The notes beneath the pieces were generated by a model. The model had not been told where the DNA came from. It ran no database searches and saw only the letters and a program-made list of their open reading frames with translations. Source: Inia geoffrensis (Eukaryota; Chordata; Mammalia; Artiodactyla; Iniidae). From it: a stretch of DNA of 64,000 nt. Positions 37,613-62,330 of this stretch are shown here, piece by piece. Each line of letters begins with the position of its first letter. Position 1 is the first letter of the stretch. The DNA lies in assembly GCA_036417435.1 (NCBI GenBank), contig CM070900.1, positions 34,697,496 to 34,761,495 on the forward strand, read 5' to 3'. A program made the translations under genes and the position numbers.

Positions 37613-37633
37613 CCCCTCCCCCTCCCCCTCCCC
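37613..37633 (-). other. G-quadruplex motif in the LINE-1 3'UTR
   Basis: On the minus (sense) strand there are four runs of 4, 5, 5 and 4 G separated by single A bases. This is a textbook G4-forming pattern. Guanine-rich tracts are a known feature of mammalian L1 3'UTRs. Confidence 0.85.
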
Positions 37634-37714
37634 ATATCCTCAAGTCCGTTCTCCCGTAGGTCTGTGTCTTTATTCCTGTCTTACCCCTAGGTTCTTCATA
37701 ACATTTTTTTTTCC

Positions 37715-40700
37715 TTAAATTCCGTATATATGTGTTAGCATACGGAATTTGTCTTTCTCTTTCTGACTTACTTCACTCTGTATGACAGACTCGAGGTCTA
37801 TCCACCTCATTACAAATAGCTCAATTTCGTTTCTTTTTAATGCTGAGTAATATTCCATTCTGTATATGTGCCACATCTTCTTTATCCATTCATCTGACGA
37901 TAGGCACTTAGGTTGTTTCCATCTCCGGGCTATTGTAAATAAAGCTGCAATGAACATTTTGGTACATGCCTCTTTTTCAATTTTGGTTTTCTCAGGGTAT
38001 ATGCCAAGTAGTGGGATTGCTGGGTCATATGGTAGTTCTATTTTTAGTTTTTTAAGGAACCTCCATACTGTTCTCCATAGTGGCTGAACCAATTCACATT
38101 CCCACCAGCACTGCAAGAGTGTTCCCTTTTCTCCACACCCTCTCCAGCATTTATTGTTTCTAGATTTTTTGATGATGACCATTCTAACTGGTGTGAGATG
38201 ATATCTCATTGTAGTTTTGATTTGCATTTCTCTAATGATTAATGATGTTGAGCATTCTTTCATGTGTTTGTTGGCAGTCTGCATACCTTCTTTGGAGAAA
38301 TGTCTATTTAGGTCTTCTGCCCATTTTTGGATTGGGTTGTTTGTTTTTTTGTTATTGAGCTGCATAAGCTGCTTGTAAATTTTGGAGATTAATCCTTTGT
38401 CAGTTGCTTCATTTGCAAATATTTTCTCCCATTCTAAGGGTTGTCTTTTGGTCTTGTTTATGGTTTCCTTTGCTGTGCAAAAGCTTTGAAGTTTCATTAG
38501 GTCCCATTTGTTTATTTTTGTTTTTATTTCCATTGCTCTAGGAGGTGGGTCAAAAAGGATCTTGCTGTGATTTATGTCATAGAGTGTTCTGCCTATGTTT
38601 TCCTCTAAGAGTTTGATAGTTTCTGGCCTTACATTTAGGTCTTTAATCCATTTTGAGCTTATTTTTGTGTATGGTGTTAGGGAGTGATCTAAGCTCATAC
38701 TTTTAAATGTAGCTGTCCAGTTTTCCCAGCACCACTTATTGAAGAGGCTGTCCTTTCTCCACTGTATATTCCTGCCACCTTTATCAAAGATAAGGTGTCC
38801 ATATGTGCGTGGGTTTATCTCTGGGCTTTCTATTCTGTTCCATTGATCTATCGTTCTTGTGCCAGTACCATACTGTCTTGATTACTGTAGCTTTGTAGTA
38901 TAGTCTGAAGTCAGGGAGCCTGATTCCTCCTGCTCCGTTTTTCACTCTCAAGATTGCTTTAGCTATTCGGGGTCTTTTGTGTTTCCATACAAATTGTGAA
39001 ATTTTCTGTTCTAGTTCTGTGAAAAATGCCAGTGGCAGTTTGATAGGGATTGCATTGAATCTATAGATTGCTTTGGGTAGTAGAGTCATTTTCACAATGT
39101 TGATTCTTCCAATCCAAGAACATGGTATATCCCTCCATCTATTTGTATCGTCTTTAATTTCTTTCATCAGTGTCTTATAATTTTCTGCATACAGGTCTTT
39201 TGTCTCCCTAGGTAGGTTTATTCCTAGGTATTTTATTCTTTTTGTTGCAATGGTAAATGGCAGTGTTTTCTTGATTTCACTTTCAGATTTTTCATCACTA
39301 GTATATAGGAATGCCAGAGATTCCTGTGCATTAATTTTGTATCCTGCTACTTTACCAAATTCATTGATTAGTTCTAGTAGTTTTCTGGTAGCATCTTTAG
39401 GATTCTCTATGTATAGTATCATGTCATCTGCAAACAGTGACAGCTTTACTTCTTCTTTTCCAATTTAGATTCCTTTTATTTCCTTTTCCTCTCTGATTGC
39501 TGTGGCTAAAACTTCTAAAACTATGTCGAATAAGAGTGGTGAGAGTGGGCAACCTTGTCTTGTTCCTGATCTTAGTGGAAATGCTTTCAGTTTTTCACCA
39601 TTGAGGATGATGTTGGCTGTGGGTTTGTCATATATGGCCTTTATTATGTTGAGGAAAGGTCCCTCTATGCCTACTTTCTGTAGGGTTTTTATCATAAATA
39701 GGTGTTGAATTTTGTCAAAAGCTTTCTCTGCATCTATTGAGATGATCATATGGTTTTTCTCCTTCAATTTGTTAATATGGTTTATCACATTGGTAGATTT
39801 GTGTATATTGAAGAATCCTTGCATACCTGGAATAAACCCCACTTGATCATGGTGTATGATCCTTTTAATGTGCTGTTGGATTCTGTTTGCTAGTATTTTG
39901 TTCAGGATTTTTGCATCTATGTTCATCAGTGATATTGGCCTGTAGTTTTCTTTCTTTGTGACATCCTTGTCTGGTTTTGGTATCAAGGTGATGGTGGCCT
40001 CGTAGAAGGAATTGGGGAGTGTTCCTCCCTCTGCTATGTTTTGGAAGATTTTGAGAAGGATAGGTGTTAGCTCTTCTCTAAATGCTTGATAGAATTCGGC
40101 TGTGAAGCCATCTGGTCCTGGGCTTTTGTTTGTTGGAAGATTTTTAATCACAGTTTCAATTTCAGTGTTTGTGATTGGTCTGTTCATATTTTCTATTTCT
40201 TCCTGATTCAGTCTTGGTAGTTTGTGCATTTCTAAGAATTTGTCCATTTCTTCCAGATTGTCCATTTTATTGGCATAGAGTTGCTTGTAGTAATCTCTCA
40301 TGATCATTTTTATTTCTGCAGTGTCAGTTGTTACTTCTCCTTTTTCATTTCTAATTCTATTGATTTGAGTCTTCTCCCTTTTTTTCTTGATGAGTCTGGC
40401 TAATGGTTTATCTATTTTGTTTATCTTCTCAAAGAACCAGGTTTTAGTTTTATTGATCGTTACTCTTGTTTCGTTCATTTCTTTTTCATTTATTTCTGAT
40501 CTGATTTTTATAATTTCTTTCTTTCTGCTAAATTTGGGGTTTTTTTGTTCTTCTTTCTCTAATTGCTTTAGGTGTAAGGCTAGGTTGTTTATTCGAGATG
40601 TTTCCTGCTTCTTAAGGTGGGCTTGTATTGTTATAAACTTCCCTCTTAGAACTGCTTTTGCTGCATCCCATAGGTTTTGGGTCGTTGTGTCTCCATTGTC

Positions 40701-41528
40701 ATTTGTTTCTAGGTATTTTTTAATTTCCTCTTTGATTTCTTCAGTGATCACTTCATTATTGAGTAATGTATTGTTTAGCCTCCATGTGTTTGTATTTTTT
40801 ACAGAACTTTTCCTGTAATTGATATCTAGTCTCATGGCGTTGTGGTCGGAAAAGATACTTGATACAATTTCAATTTTCTTAAATTTACCAAGGCTTGATT
40901 TGTGACCCAAGATATGATCTATCCTGGAGAACGTTCCATGAGCACTTGATAAAAATGTGTATTCTGTTGTTTTTGGATGGAGTGTCCTATAAATATCAAT
41001 TAAGTCCATCTTGTTTAATGTATCATTTAAAGCTTGTGTTTCCTTATTTATTTTCATTTTGGATGATCTGTCCATTGGTGAAAGTGGGGTGTTGAAGTCC
41101 CCTGCTATGAATGTATTACTGTCAATTTCCCCTTTTATGGCTGTTAGTTTTTGCCTTATGTATTGAGGTGCTCCTGTGTTAGGTGCATAAATATTTACAA
41201 TTGTTATATCTTCTTCTTGGATCGATCCCTTAATCTTTATGTAGTGTCCTTCTTTGTCTCTTGTAATGGTCTTTATTTTAAAGTCTGTTTTGTCTGATAT
41301 GAGAATTGCTACTCCAGCTTTCTTTTGGTTTCCATTTGCATGGAATATCTTTTTCCATCCCCTCACTTTCAGTCTGTATGTGTCTCTAGGTCTGAAGTGG
41401 GTCTCTTGTAGACAGCATATATATGGGTCTTGTTTTTGTATCCATTCAGCCAATCTGTGTTTTTTGGTGGGAGCATTTAGTCCATTTACATTTAAGGTAA
41501 TTATCGATATGTATGTTCCTATTCCCAT
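37715..41528 (-). pseudogene. LINE-1 ORF2 (endonuclease, reverse transcriptase), two inactivating lesions
   Basis: Spans about 1270 codons, near the usual full length. The endonuclease motifs are all present: [25 protein letters not shown] and SDHN. Reverse transcriptase motifs are present: [48 protein letters not shown] and FADD (39423-39434). A TAA at 39465-39467 stands where a Gln is expected, 11 codons before FADD. Near 38801-38807 the frame shifts, best explained by loss of 2 bp from a CACACA run. The C-terminal Cys/His segment reads CWRGC...LLQCWWEC, with Gln (38111-38113) where His is expected. The three open parts are 39465-41528, 38784-39464 and 37715 to about 38800. Full-length active ORF2p is not expected. 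Confidence 0.95.
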
Positions 41529-41586
41529 TTTCTAAATCGTTTTGGGTTCGTTGTTATAGGTCCTTTCCTTCTCTTGTGTTTCTTGT

Positions 41587-42480
41587 CTAGAGAAGTTCCT
41601 TTAGCAGTTGTTGTAAAGCTGGTTTGGTGGTGCTGAACTCTCTCAGCTTTTGCTTGTCTGTAAAGGTTTTAATTTCTCCATGAAATCTGAATGAGATCTT
41701 TGCTGGGTATAGTAATCGTGGTTGCAGGCTTTTCTCCTTCATCACTTTCAGTATGTCCTGCCACTCCCTTCTGGCTTGCAGAGTTTCTGCTGAGAGATCA
41801 GCTGTTAGCCTTATGGGGATTCCCTTGTGTGTTATTTGTTTTTTTTCCCTTGCTGCTTTTAATATGCTTTCTTTGTATTTAATTTTTGAGAGTTTGATTA
41901 ATATGTGTCTTGGCGTATTTCTCCTTGGGTTTATCCTGTATGGGACTCTCTCTGCTTCCTGGACTTGGTTAACTATTTCCTTTCCCATATTAGGGAAGTT
42001 TTCAACTATAATCTCTTCAAATATTTTCTCAGTCCCTTTCTTTTTCTCTTCATCCTCTGGAACCCCTATAATTCGAATGTTGGTGCGTTTAATGTTGTCC
42101 CAGAGGTCTCTGAGACTGTCCTCAGTTCTTTTCATTCTTTTTTCTTTATTCTGCTCTGCAGTAGTTATTTCCACTATTTTATCTTCCACGTCACTTATCC
42201 ATTCTTCTGCCTCAGTTATTCTGCTATTGATCCCATCTAGAGTACTTTTAATTTCATTTATTGTGTTCTTCATCGCTGCTTGTTTCGTCTTTAGTTCTTC
42301 TAGGTCTTTGTTAATTGTTTCTTGCATTTTGTCCATTCTATTTCCAAGATTTTGGATCGTCTTTACTATCATTATTCTGAATTCTTTTTCAGGTAGACTG
42401 TCTATTACCTCTTCATTTGTTAGGTCTGGTGCATTTTTATCTTGCTCCTTCATCTGCTGTGTGTTTTTCTGTCTTCTCAT
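41587..42480 (-). CDS. LINE-1 ORF1p, RNA-binding chaperone, intact
   Basis: 297 residues. ORF1p forms trimers that coat L1 RNA in the ribonucleoprotein needed for retrotransposition. Residues about 35-118 are a heptad-rich coiled coil. Residues about 131-205 fit the RRM, with KRTNIRIIGVPE. Residues about 210-297 are the C-terminal domain with the conserved ADLSAETLQARREW (227-240) and RLLYPAKISF. The start ATG has A at -3. The start MRRQKN and end KELL resemble artiodactyl L1 ORF1, which is shorter than the 338-residue human protein. No stop or frameshift was seen. Confidence 0.95.
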   Translation of the reverse strand: MRRQKNTQQMKEQDKNAPDLTNEEVIDSLPEKEFRIMIVKTIQNLGNRMDKMQETINKDLEELKTKQAAMKNTINEIKSTLDGINSRITEAEEWISDVEDKIVEITTAEQNKEKRMKRTEDSLRDLWDNIKRTNIRIIGVPEDEEKKKGTEKIFEEIIVENFPNMGKEIVNQVQEAERVPYRINPRRNTPRHILIKLSKIKYKESILKAAREKKQITHKGIPIRLTADLSAETLQARREWQDILKVMKEKSLQPRLLYPAKISFRFHGEIKTFTDKQKLREFSTTKPALQQLLKELL

Positions 42481-43019
42481 TTTGCTTATCTTACTGTGTT
42501 TGGGGTCTCCTTTTTTTTGCAGGCTGCAGGTTCGTAGTTCCCGTTGCTTTTGATGTCTGTCTCCAGTGGCTAAGGTTGGTCTAGTGGGTTGTGTATGCTT
42601 CCTGGTGGAGGGGACTAGTGCTTGTGTTCCGGTGGATGAGGCTGGATCTTGTCTCTCTAGTGGGCAGGTCCATGTCTGGTGGTGTGTTTTGGGGTGTCTC
42701 TGGACTTTTTATGATTTTAGGCAGCCTCTCTGTTAATGGGTGGGGTTGTGTTTCTGTTTTGCTAGTTGTTTGGCATAGGTTGTCCAGCACTGTAGCTTGC
42801 TGGCCGTTGAGTGAAGCTGGGTGCTGGTGTTAAGGTGGAGATCCCTGGGAGATTTTCGCCATTTGATATTATGTGGTGCTGGGAGGTCTCTTGTGGACCA
42901 GTGTCCTGAAGTTGGCTCTCCCCCCTCAGAGGCAGAGTCCTGATTCCTGGCAGGAGCAGCAAGAACCTTTCATCTACGCAGCTCAGATTTAAAGGGAGAG
43001 AAAGTAGAGAGAATTAGTA

Positions 43020-43165
43020 GAAGTAGGAAGATAGAAAGAAAGAAGGAAAGGAGGGAAGGAACGAAGGGAGGAAGGAAGGAGGGAAGGAAGGAAGAAAGAA
43101 GGAAAGAAGGCAAGAAGGAAAGAAAGGAGGGAGGGAGGAAGGAAGGAAGGAAGGTAAAAAGACAG
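43020..43165 (+). repeat. GGAA/GAAA simple repeat inside the LINE-1 5'UTR
   Basis: About 140 bases of GAAGGAAGGAAAGGAGGG-type purine repeat on the plus strand, pyrimidine-rich in the L1 sense direction. Confidence 0.85.
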
Positions 43166-43194
43166 AAAGTAGATACAGTAAAATAGAATGAAGT

Positions 43195-43701
43195 AAAGTA
43201 TAATAAAGTTATTGAATTAAAACATAATTATTTAGGGGAAAAAAGAAAAAAAAAAGGGACGGATATAACCTTAGGACAAATGGTGAAAGCCACGTTATAC
43301 AGACAAAATCTTACACTGAAGCTTACACATACACCCTCACGAAAAGAGGTAAAGGGGAAAAAATCATAAATCTTGCTTTCAAAGACCACCTCCTCCACTT
43401 GGGATGATTCGTTGTCTAAAGGAGGGAAGGAAAGAAAGAAAGAGGGAAGGTAAAGTATAATAGAATTATTAAAATAATTATTAAGAAAAAAAATTTTTTT
43501 CTTAAAGAAAAAAAGGAAAATAAAAAAAAAAAAAACAATGGACGGATAGAACCCTAGGACAAATGGTGGAAGCAAAGCTATACAGACAAGATCTCAAAGA
43601 GAAGCGTACACATACACTTTCACAAAAAGAGGAAAAAGGGGAAAAAATCATAGATCTTGCATACGAAGTCCGCCACCTCAATTTGGGATGAGTCACTGTC
43701 T
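43195..43701 (-). repeat. Imperfect tandem duplication in the LINE-1 5'UTR
   Basis: Copy A (about 43195-43420) and copy B (about 43452-43701) share TAAAGTATAATA, then GGACGGATA, ACCCTAGGACAAATGGTG or a close variant, GGGGAAAAAATCATA and TTGGGATGA. The period is about 260-285 bp because the A-rich linker differs in length. Confidence 0.85.
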
Positions 43702-44160
43702 ATTCATGTATTCCACAGAAGCAGGGTACATCAAACTGATTGTGGAGCTTTAATCCGCGGCTTCTGAGGCTGCTGGGAGAGATTTCCCTTTCTATTCTTT
43801 GTTCTCACAGCTCCCAGGGGCTCAGCTTTGGATTTGGCCCTGCCTCTGCGTGTAGGTCGCTGGAGGGCGTCTGTTTTTCACTCAGACAGGACAGGGTTAA
43901 AGGAGCCTTTGACTCGGGGGCTCTGGCGCACTCAGGCCGAGGGGAGAGAGGGGCACGGCGTGCGGGGCGGGCCTGCGGCGGCAGAGGCCGGCGTGACGTT
44001 GCACCAGCCTGAGGCCCACCGTGTGTTCTCCCTGGGAAGATGTCACTGGATCCCGGGGACTTGGCAGTGGCGGGCTGCGCAGGCTCCCCGGAAGAGGGGT
44101 GTGGATATTGACCTGTGCTCGTACACAGGCCCCTTGGTGGCGGCAGCAGCAGCCTTAGCG

Positions 44161-44406
44161 GCTCCCGCCCGTCTCTGGGGTCCGCGCTTTTAGCCGCGGC
44201 TCACGCCTGTCTCTGGGGAGCGCGGTTTTAGCCACGGCTCGCGCCCGTCTCTGGGATCCGCGTTTTTAGCCGCGGCTCACGCCGGTCTCTGAGGTCCGTG
44301 CTTTCAGCCGCGGCTCGCGCCCGTCTGTGGGGTCCGCGCTTTCAGCCACGGCTCGCGCCGGTCTCTGGGGACCGCGCTTTCAGCCGCGGCTCGCGCTGGT
44401 CTCTGT
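44161..44406 (-). repeat. 38-bp CpG-rich tandem array in the LINE-1 5'UTR
   Basis: Six full units at 44161, 44199, 44237, 44275, 44313 and 44351, each exactly 38 bp, plus a partial seventh. On the plus strand each unit runs from GCTCGCGCC(C/G)GTCTCTG to TTTTAGCCGCG. Units differ by a few substitutions but have no indels. The array adds many CpG dinucleotides to the L1 promoter region. Confidence 0.93.
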
Positions 44407-45067
44407 AGTTCCTTAAAGCAGCGCTCTTAAACCCCTCTCCTCGCGCATCAGGAAACAAAGCAGGAAGGAAAAGTCTCTTGCCTCTTCGGCAGGTGCAGAC
44501 TTTTCCCCCGACTCCCTCCCGGCTAGCCGTGGTGCACTACCCCCTTCAGGCTATGTTCAAGCCGCCAACCCCAGTCCTTTCCCTGCGCTCCGTCTGAAAC
44601 CGAAACCAAGCCTTAGCTCGCAGCCCCGCCCGCCCCGGCGGGTGAGCCGACAAGCCTCTCGGGCTTGTGAGTACGGATCGGCACCGATCCTCTATGCGGG
44701 AATCTCTCCGCTTTCCCCTCCGCACCCTTGTTGCTGTGCTCTCCTCTGCGGCTCCGAAGCTCCCTCCTCCGCCTCCCGCAGTCTCCTCCTGAGAAGGGGC
44801 TTCCTAGTGTGTGGAGACTTTTCCTCCTTCACAGCTCCCTCCCACTGGTGCAGGTGCCGTCCCTATTCTTTTGTCTCTGTTTTTTTTTCTTTTGCCCTAC
44901 CCAGGTACGTGGGGAGTTTCTTGCCTTTTGGGAGGTCTGAGGTCTTTTGCCAGCCTTCAGTAGGTGTTCTGTAGGAGTTGTTCCACGTGTAGATGTATTT
45001 CTGGTGTGTTTGTGGGGAGGAAGGTGATCTCCGCGTCTTACTCTTCCGCCATCTTCCCAGCACCCCC

Positions 45068-45082
45068 GGTTTCTTATCTTTA
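45068..45082. repeat. Target-site duplication of the LINE-1, 5' side
   Basis: GGTTTCTTATCTTTA, identical to 37310-37324. It directly abuts the first base of the element's 5'UTR, so the insertion is not 5'-truncated. Confidence 0.92.
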
Positions 45083-45250
45083 AATGGAGATAACAGCAGT
45101 ATATACTTTACAGGTTTGTGAAGAAGATTAACTGTAACATGGGATATAATGTGATTAACACCTACGTAGCATTTAATTATTTAATGTACTCTCAAAAACA
45201 GGAGCAGGCCTTGTATAATGACTTAAGCTAGGTAGAAAAGAATGGTAATG
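45083..45250. other. Unique spacer between LINE-1 and SINE
   Basis: Continues the unique sequence interrupted by the LINE-1 at 37324. No feature was seen. Confidence 0.6.
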
Positions 45251-45451
45251 GGACTCCCTTGGTGGCGCAGTGGTTGAGAGTCCGCCTGCCGATGCAGGGG
45301 ACACAGGGTCGTGCCTCGGTTCGGGAAGATCCCACGTGCCGCAGAGCGGCTGGGCCCGTGAGCCATGGCAGCTGAGCCTGCGCGTCCGGAGCCTGTGCTC
45401 CGCAACGGGAGAGGCCACAGCAGTGAGAGGCCCGCGTACCACAAAAAAAAA
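45251..45451 (+). mobile_element. CHR-2-type SINE
   Basis: GGACTCCCTTGGTGGCGCAG through GAGAGGCCCGCGTACCAC with a short A tail. GTAATG on both sides (45245-45250, 45452-45457) may be a short target duplication. Confidence 0.93.
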
Positions 45452-45934
45452 GTAATGAAACAAACATAAGCTGTTCAAAATGGAAGGACCTTCAGAGGGT
45501 GTCCATTCCATCCCTCTCATCCTATAGGTGAGACTAGAACTATGTCTTCCAGAGGCTAAGTGATTTTTTTATGAGCTAATTAATAGGGAAGTTAGATGGA
45601 TATCTCAACTTCCTCACCCTTAGTAGAGTGCTATTTCAACTAAACTCCAATTTGGCTGTAGAATTTTTTTGTATTTTCCTGGATAAAGGCAAGAGGTTGT
45701 AATTCCAGAATATTTCTTTCTGGGTTCAGAGCTCTGGCCGATCTCAGTGATGTTTAAGACCCAGCTACAGCTCATGAGGGGTTTATTGATTTGCACAAAC
45801 CACTCCACATGCTTTCTCCCACTCCTAGTTCCTGTTTCCCTAATACCATTCTGTGTGGGAGAAACATGGATAGAGTTAGCATCAGAAAGAGCTGGAAGAG
45901 TAGAAAGGAAGAAAAATAGTTTCATTCATTTTTT

Positions 45935-46310
45935 CAGCTTGATTGAAGTACAGCTGATAAATATTGCAAGATATTTAACATATCCATCATTACACGTATT
46001 TACTTTTTTTTTTTCTTTTTGGTGAGAACATTTAATTTCTGCTGTCTTAGCAAATTTCAATTACACAATACAGTGTCATCAACTATAGTCACCAAGTTAT
46101 ACATTAGATCCTCGGACCCCATTCATCATATAACAGAAAGTGTGTTGAGTGAGCAGAAAAGAGATGAAGGATTGACTTTTTAAATATATCCTCTATCTTT
46201 ATTTTGCTGGTTACAGAATTCTGGGTTGAAAATCATTTTCCCTCAACATTTTGAAGATGTTGTTCCGTTGTTTTCTAACAGGATTGACTATTTGAATACA
46301 AATTCACGTC
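45935..46310 (-). mobile_element. Old LINE-1 pieces
   Basis: 45935-46140 (GATTGAAGTACAGCTGATAA, CATCAACTATAGTCACCAAG) and 46170-46310 (TTGCTGGTTACAGAATTCTG) match antisense parts of old mammalian L1 copies. Confidence 0.6.
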
Positions 46311-46434
46311 TTTTTCTTAGAGCTGGGTGACCAAGCCTGGCTGTCCCATACCTTCTATCTCTCAGAATCTGCAGGGACACTAACACTGGGGAGGTAACCA
46401 CTTCGTTTCTCCATACTTAAGGAAACTTCTGAGC

Positions 46435-47248
46435 TTTATTAAACAGACCCAGAGAACCATGTTTATTGTTGTTTTGTTTAGCGATACACTTAGAAAGGTA
46501 AAGAATATGAGATATAAAACAGTCGTAATATACAAGCCTTCTACCACTTCATGGAATTATGAATGAGCATATTATTTTAAAAGGAGAGCTTAATGAGATA
46601 AAACAACACTGTACTGCAGTCCAACTAAAGCTATGTACAAATGCATATATAATTTATGATCTATGTATAATTCATATGTTTACAAATACCATATTTTATT
46701 GAGGTAAAGTAGCACAGCAAGATTAAAAACAAATGGCTAAGCTCAATACAGGCTTTATAATGTCACTGAAAGCCATTTTACTAGCATAAAGGCCTCCAAC
46801 ATGCTGGTATTAACCTACTGATAAATATTTAGACTATTTATATTTTGTTCTCTTGAGAACTAAGCCAAAATAAACATTTTAAGGCAGGCTTTGGAAGTGT
46901 CAGCATTTCTTATTTTTATTTGCTTTGTGGTAAATGATATTCACAGTGACAATTAAAATATTGAACAATGAAGGACAAAGATTGGCAAATTCATCTTGAA
47001 TCCATTTTATCCTTTTATAAAATTTTCTCTAATGTGCAGAAAAGTCATATTTTTCACCAACCTTCACCTTCCAATTTTGAGGAGTAACATTATTGCTTTT
47101 CTTGCCCATACATGCTTACTCAAAGCTATGTGTTAGAGATTTTCAATTTCGATTTCATGTTCAGAAAAGCATCTATACAAGTCTCATTGCTATTTTTAAA
47201 CATTCAGAAAATGAGAACTCACAGAATACAGGTTATTACGGCTGCAAA
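46435..47248 (-). other. GABRA6 3'UTR and downstream flank, end not resolved
   Basis: Sequence after the TAG stop. AATAAA hexamers on the minus strand lie at 46915-46920, 46695-46700, 46462-46467 and 46435-46440. Any of them could end the transcript; sequence alone does not choose. No other feature was seen here. Confidence 0.4.
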
Positions 47249-62207
<14,959 letters not shown>

Positions 62208-62330
62208 CCTGCAGTGCACTGAAATGCCCAGTTCTCCCTCCTCCTGAGTTCTCCTCCTCCCAACCAGCCCCCCTTTGCCAATTAACTAGAGCAATCTCCC
62301 GGACCACTCATAGCCCTTCTTGTTTGTGTC
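62208..62330 (-). promoter_or_regulatory. Proximal GABRA6 promoter or 5'UTR candidate
   Basis: Upstream of the ATG on the minus strand. A TTGGC motif (plus strand GCCAA, 62277-62281) overlaps a reversed CAAT-like ATTGG and lies about 70 bases before the ATG. NFI factors, which bind TTGGC half-sites, are known to drive Gabra6 in mouse cerebellar granule neurons. No good TATA box is visible. The stretch between is purine-rich on the sense strand (AGGAGGAG). The transcription start is not known from sequence. Confidence 0.4.

Larger units (their letters stand above)
37325..45067 (-). mobile_element. Near full-length LINE-1 with target-site duplication
   Basis: About 7.74 kb. In the sense direction it starts GGGGGTGCTGGGAAGATGGC and has a 5'UTR of about 2.6 kb, ORF1, a 58-base spacer, ORF2, a 3'UTR, AATAAA (37351-37356, minus) and an A-rich TAAA tail. 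The 15-bp GGTTTCTTATCTTTA is present on both sides (37310-37324 and 45068-45082). The pre-insertion site reads CTTT/AAAT, close to the TTTT/AA nick preferred by L1 endonuclease. This is a canonical target-primed insertion. ORF1 and the endonuclease are intact; ORF2 is broken twice. It lies about 2.2 kb downstream of GABRA6 on the same strand. Confidence 0.95.
42481..45067 (-). promoter_or_regulatory. LINE-1 5'UTR with internal promoter
   Basis: About 2.59 kb between the element start and ORF1, long compared with the roughly 0.9-kb human L1 5'UTR. An AAGATGGC box (YY1-type core) lies at 45048-45055, 12 bases from the element's first base. Positions 43900-44700 are CpG-rich and hold a 38-bp tandem array. 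Positions 43020-43160 are a GGAA-type purine repeat, and 43195-43701 carry a larger internal duplication. The function as promoter is inferred from L1 biology. Confidence 0.85.

Noticed and set aside
41753..42553. 266-codon open frame on the plus strand
   Set aside because: It is the antisense shadow of LINE-1 ORF1, whose minus-strand product has clear coiled-coil, RRM and C-terminal motifs.
44161..44406. CRISPR-like array (regular 38-bp repeats)
   Set aside because: The repeats are head-to-tail with no spacers, and this is mammalian nuclear DNA.
43900..44700. CpG-island-like block as a host gene promoter
   Set aside because: It lies inside the LINE-1 5'UTR, between the element's start and ORF1, and no host exon follows on either strand.
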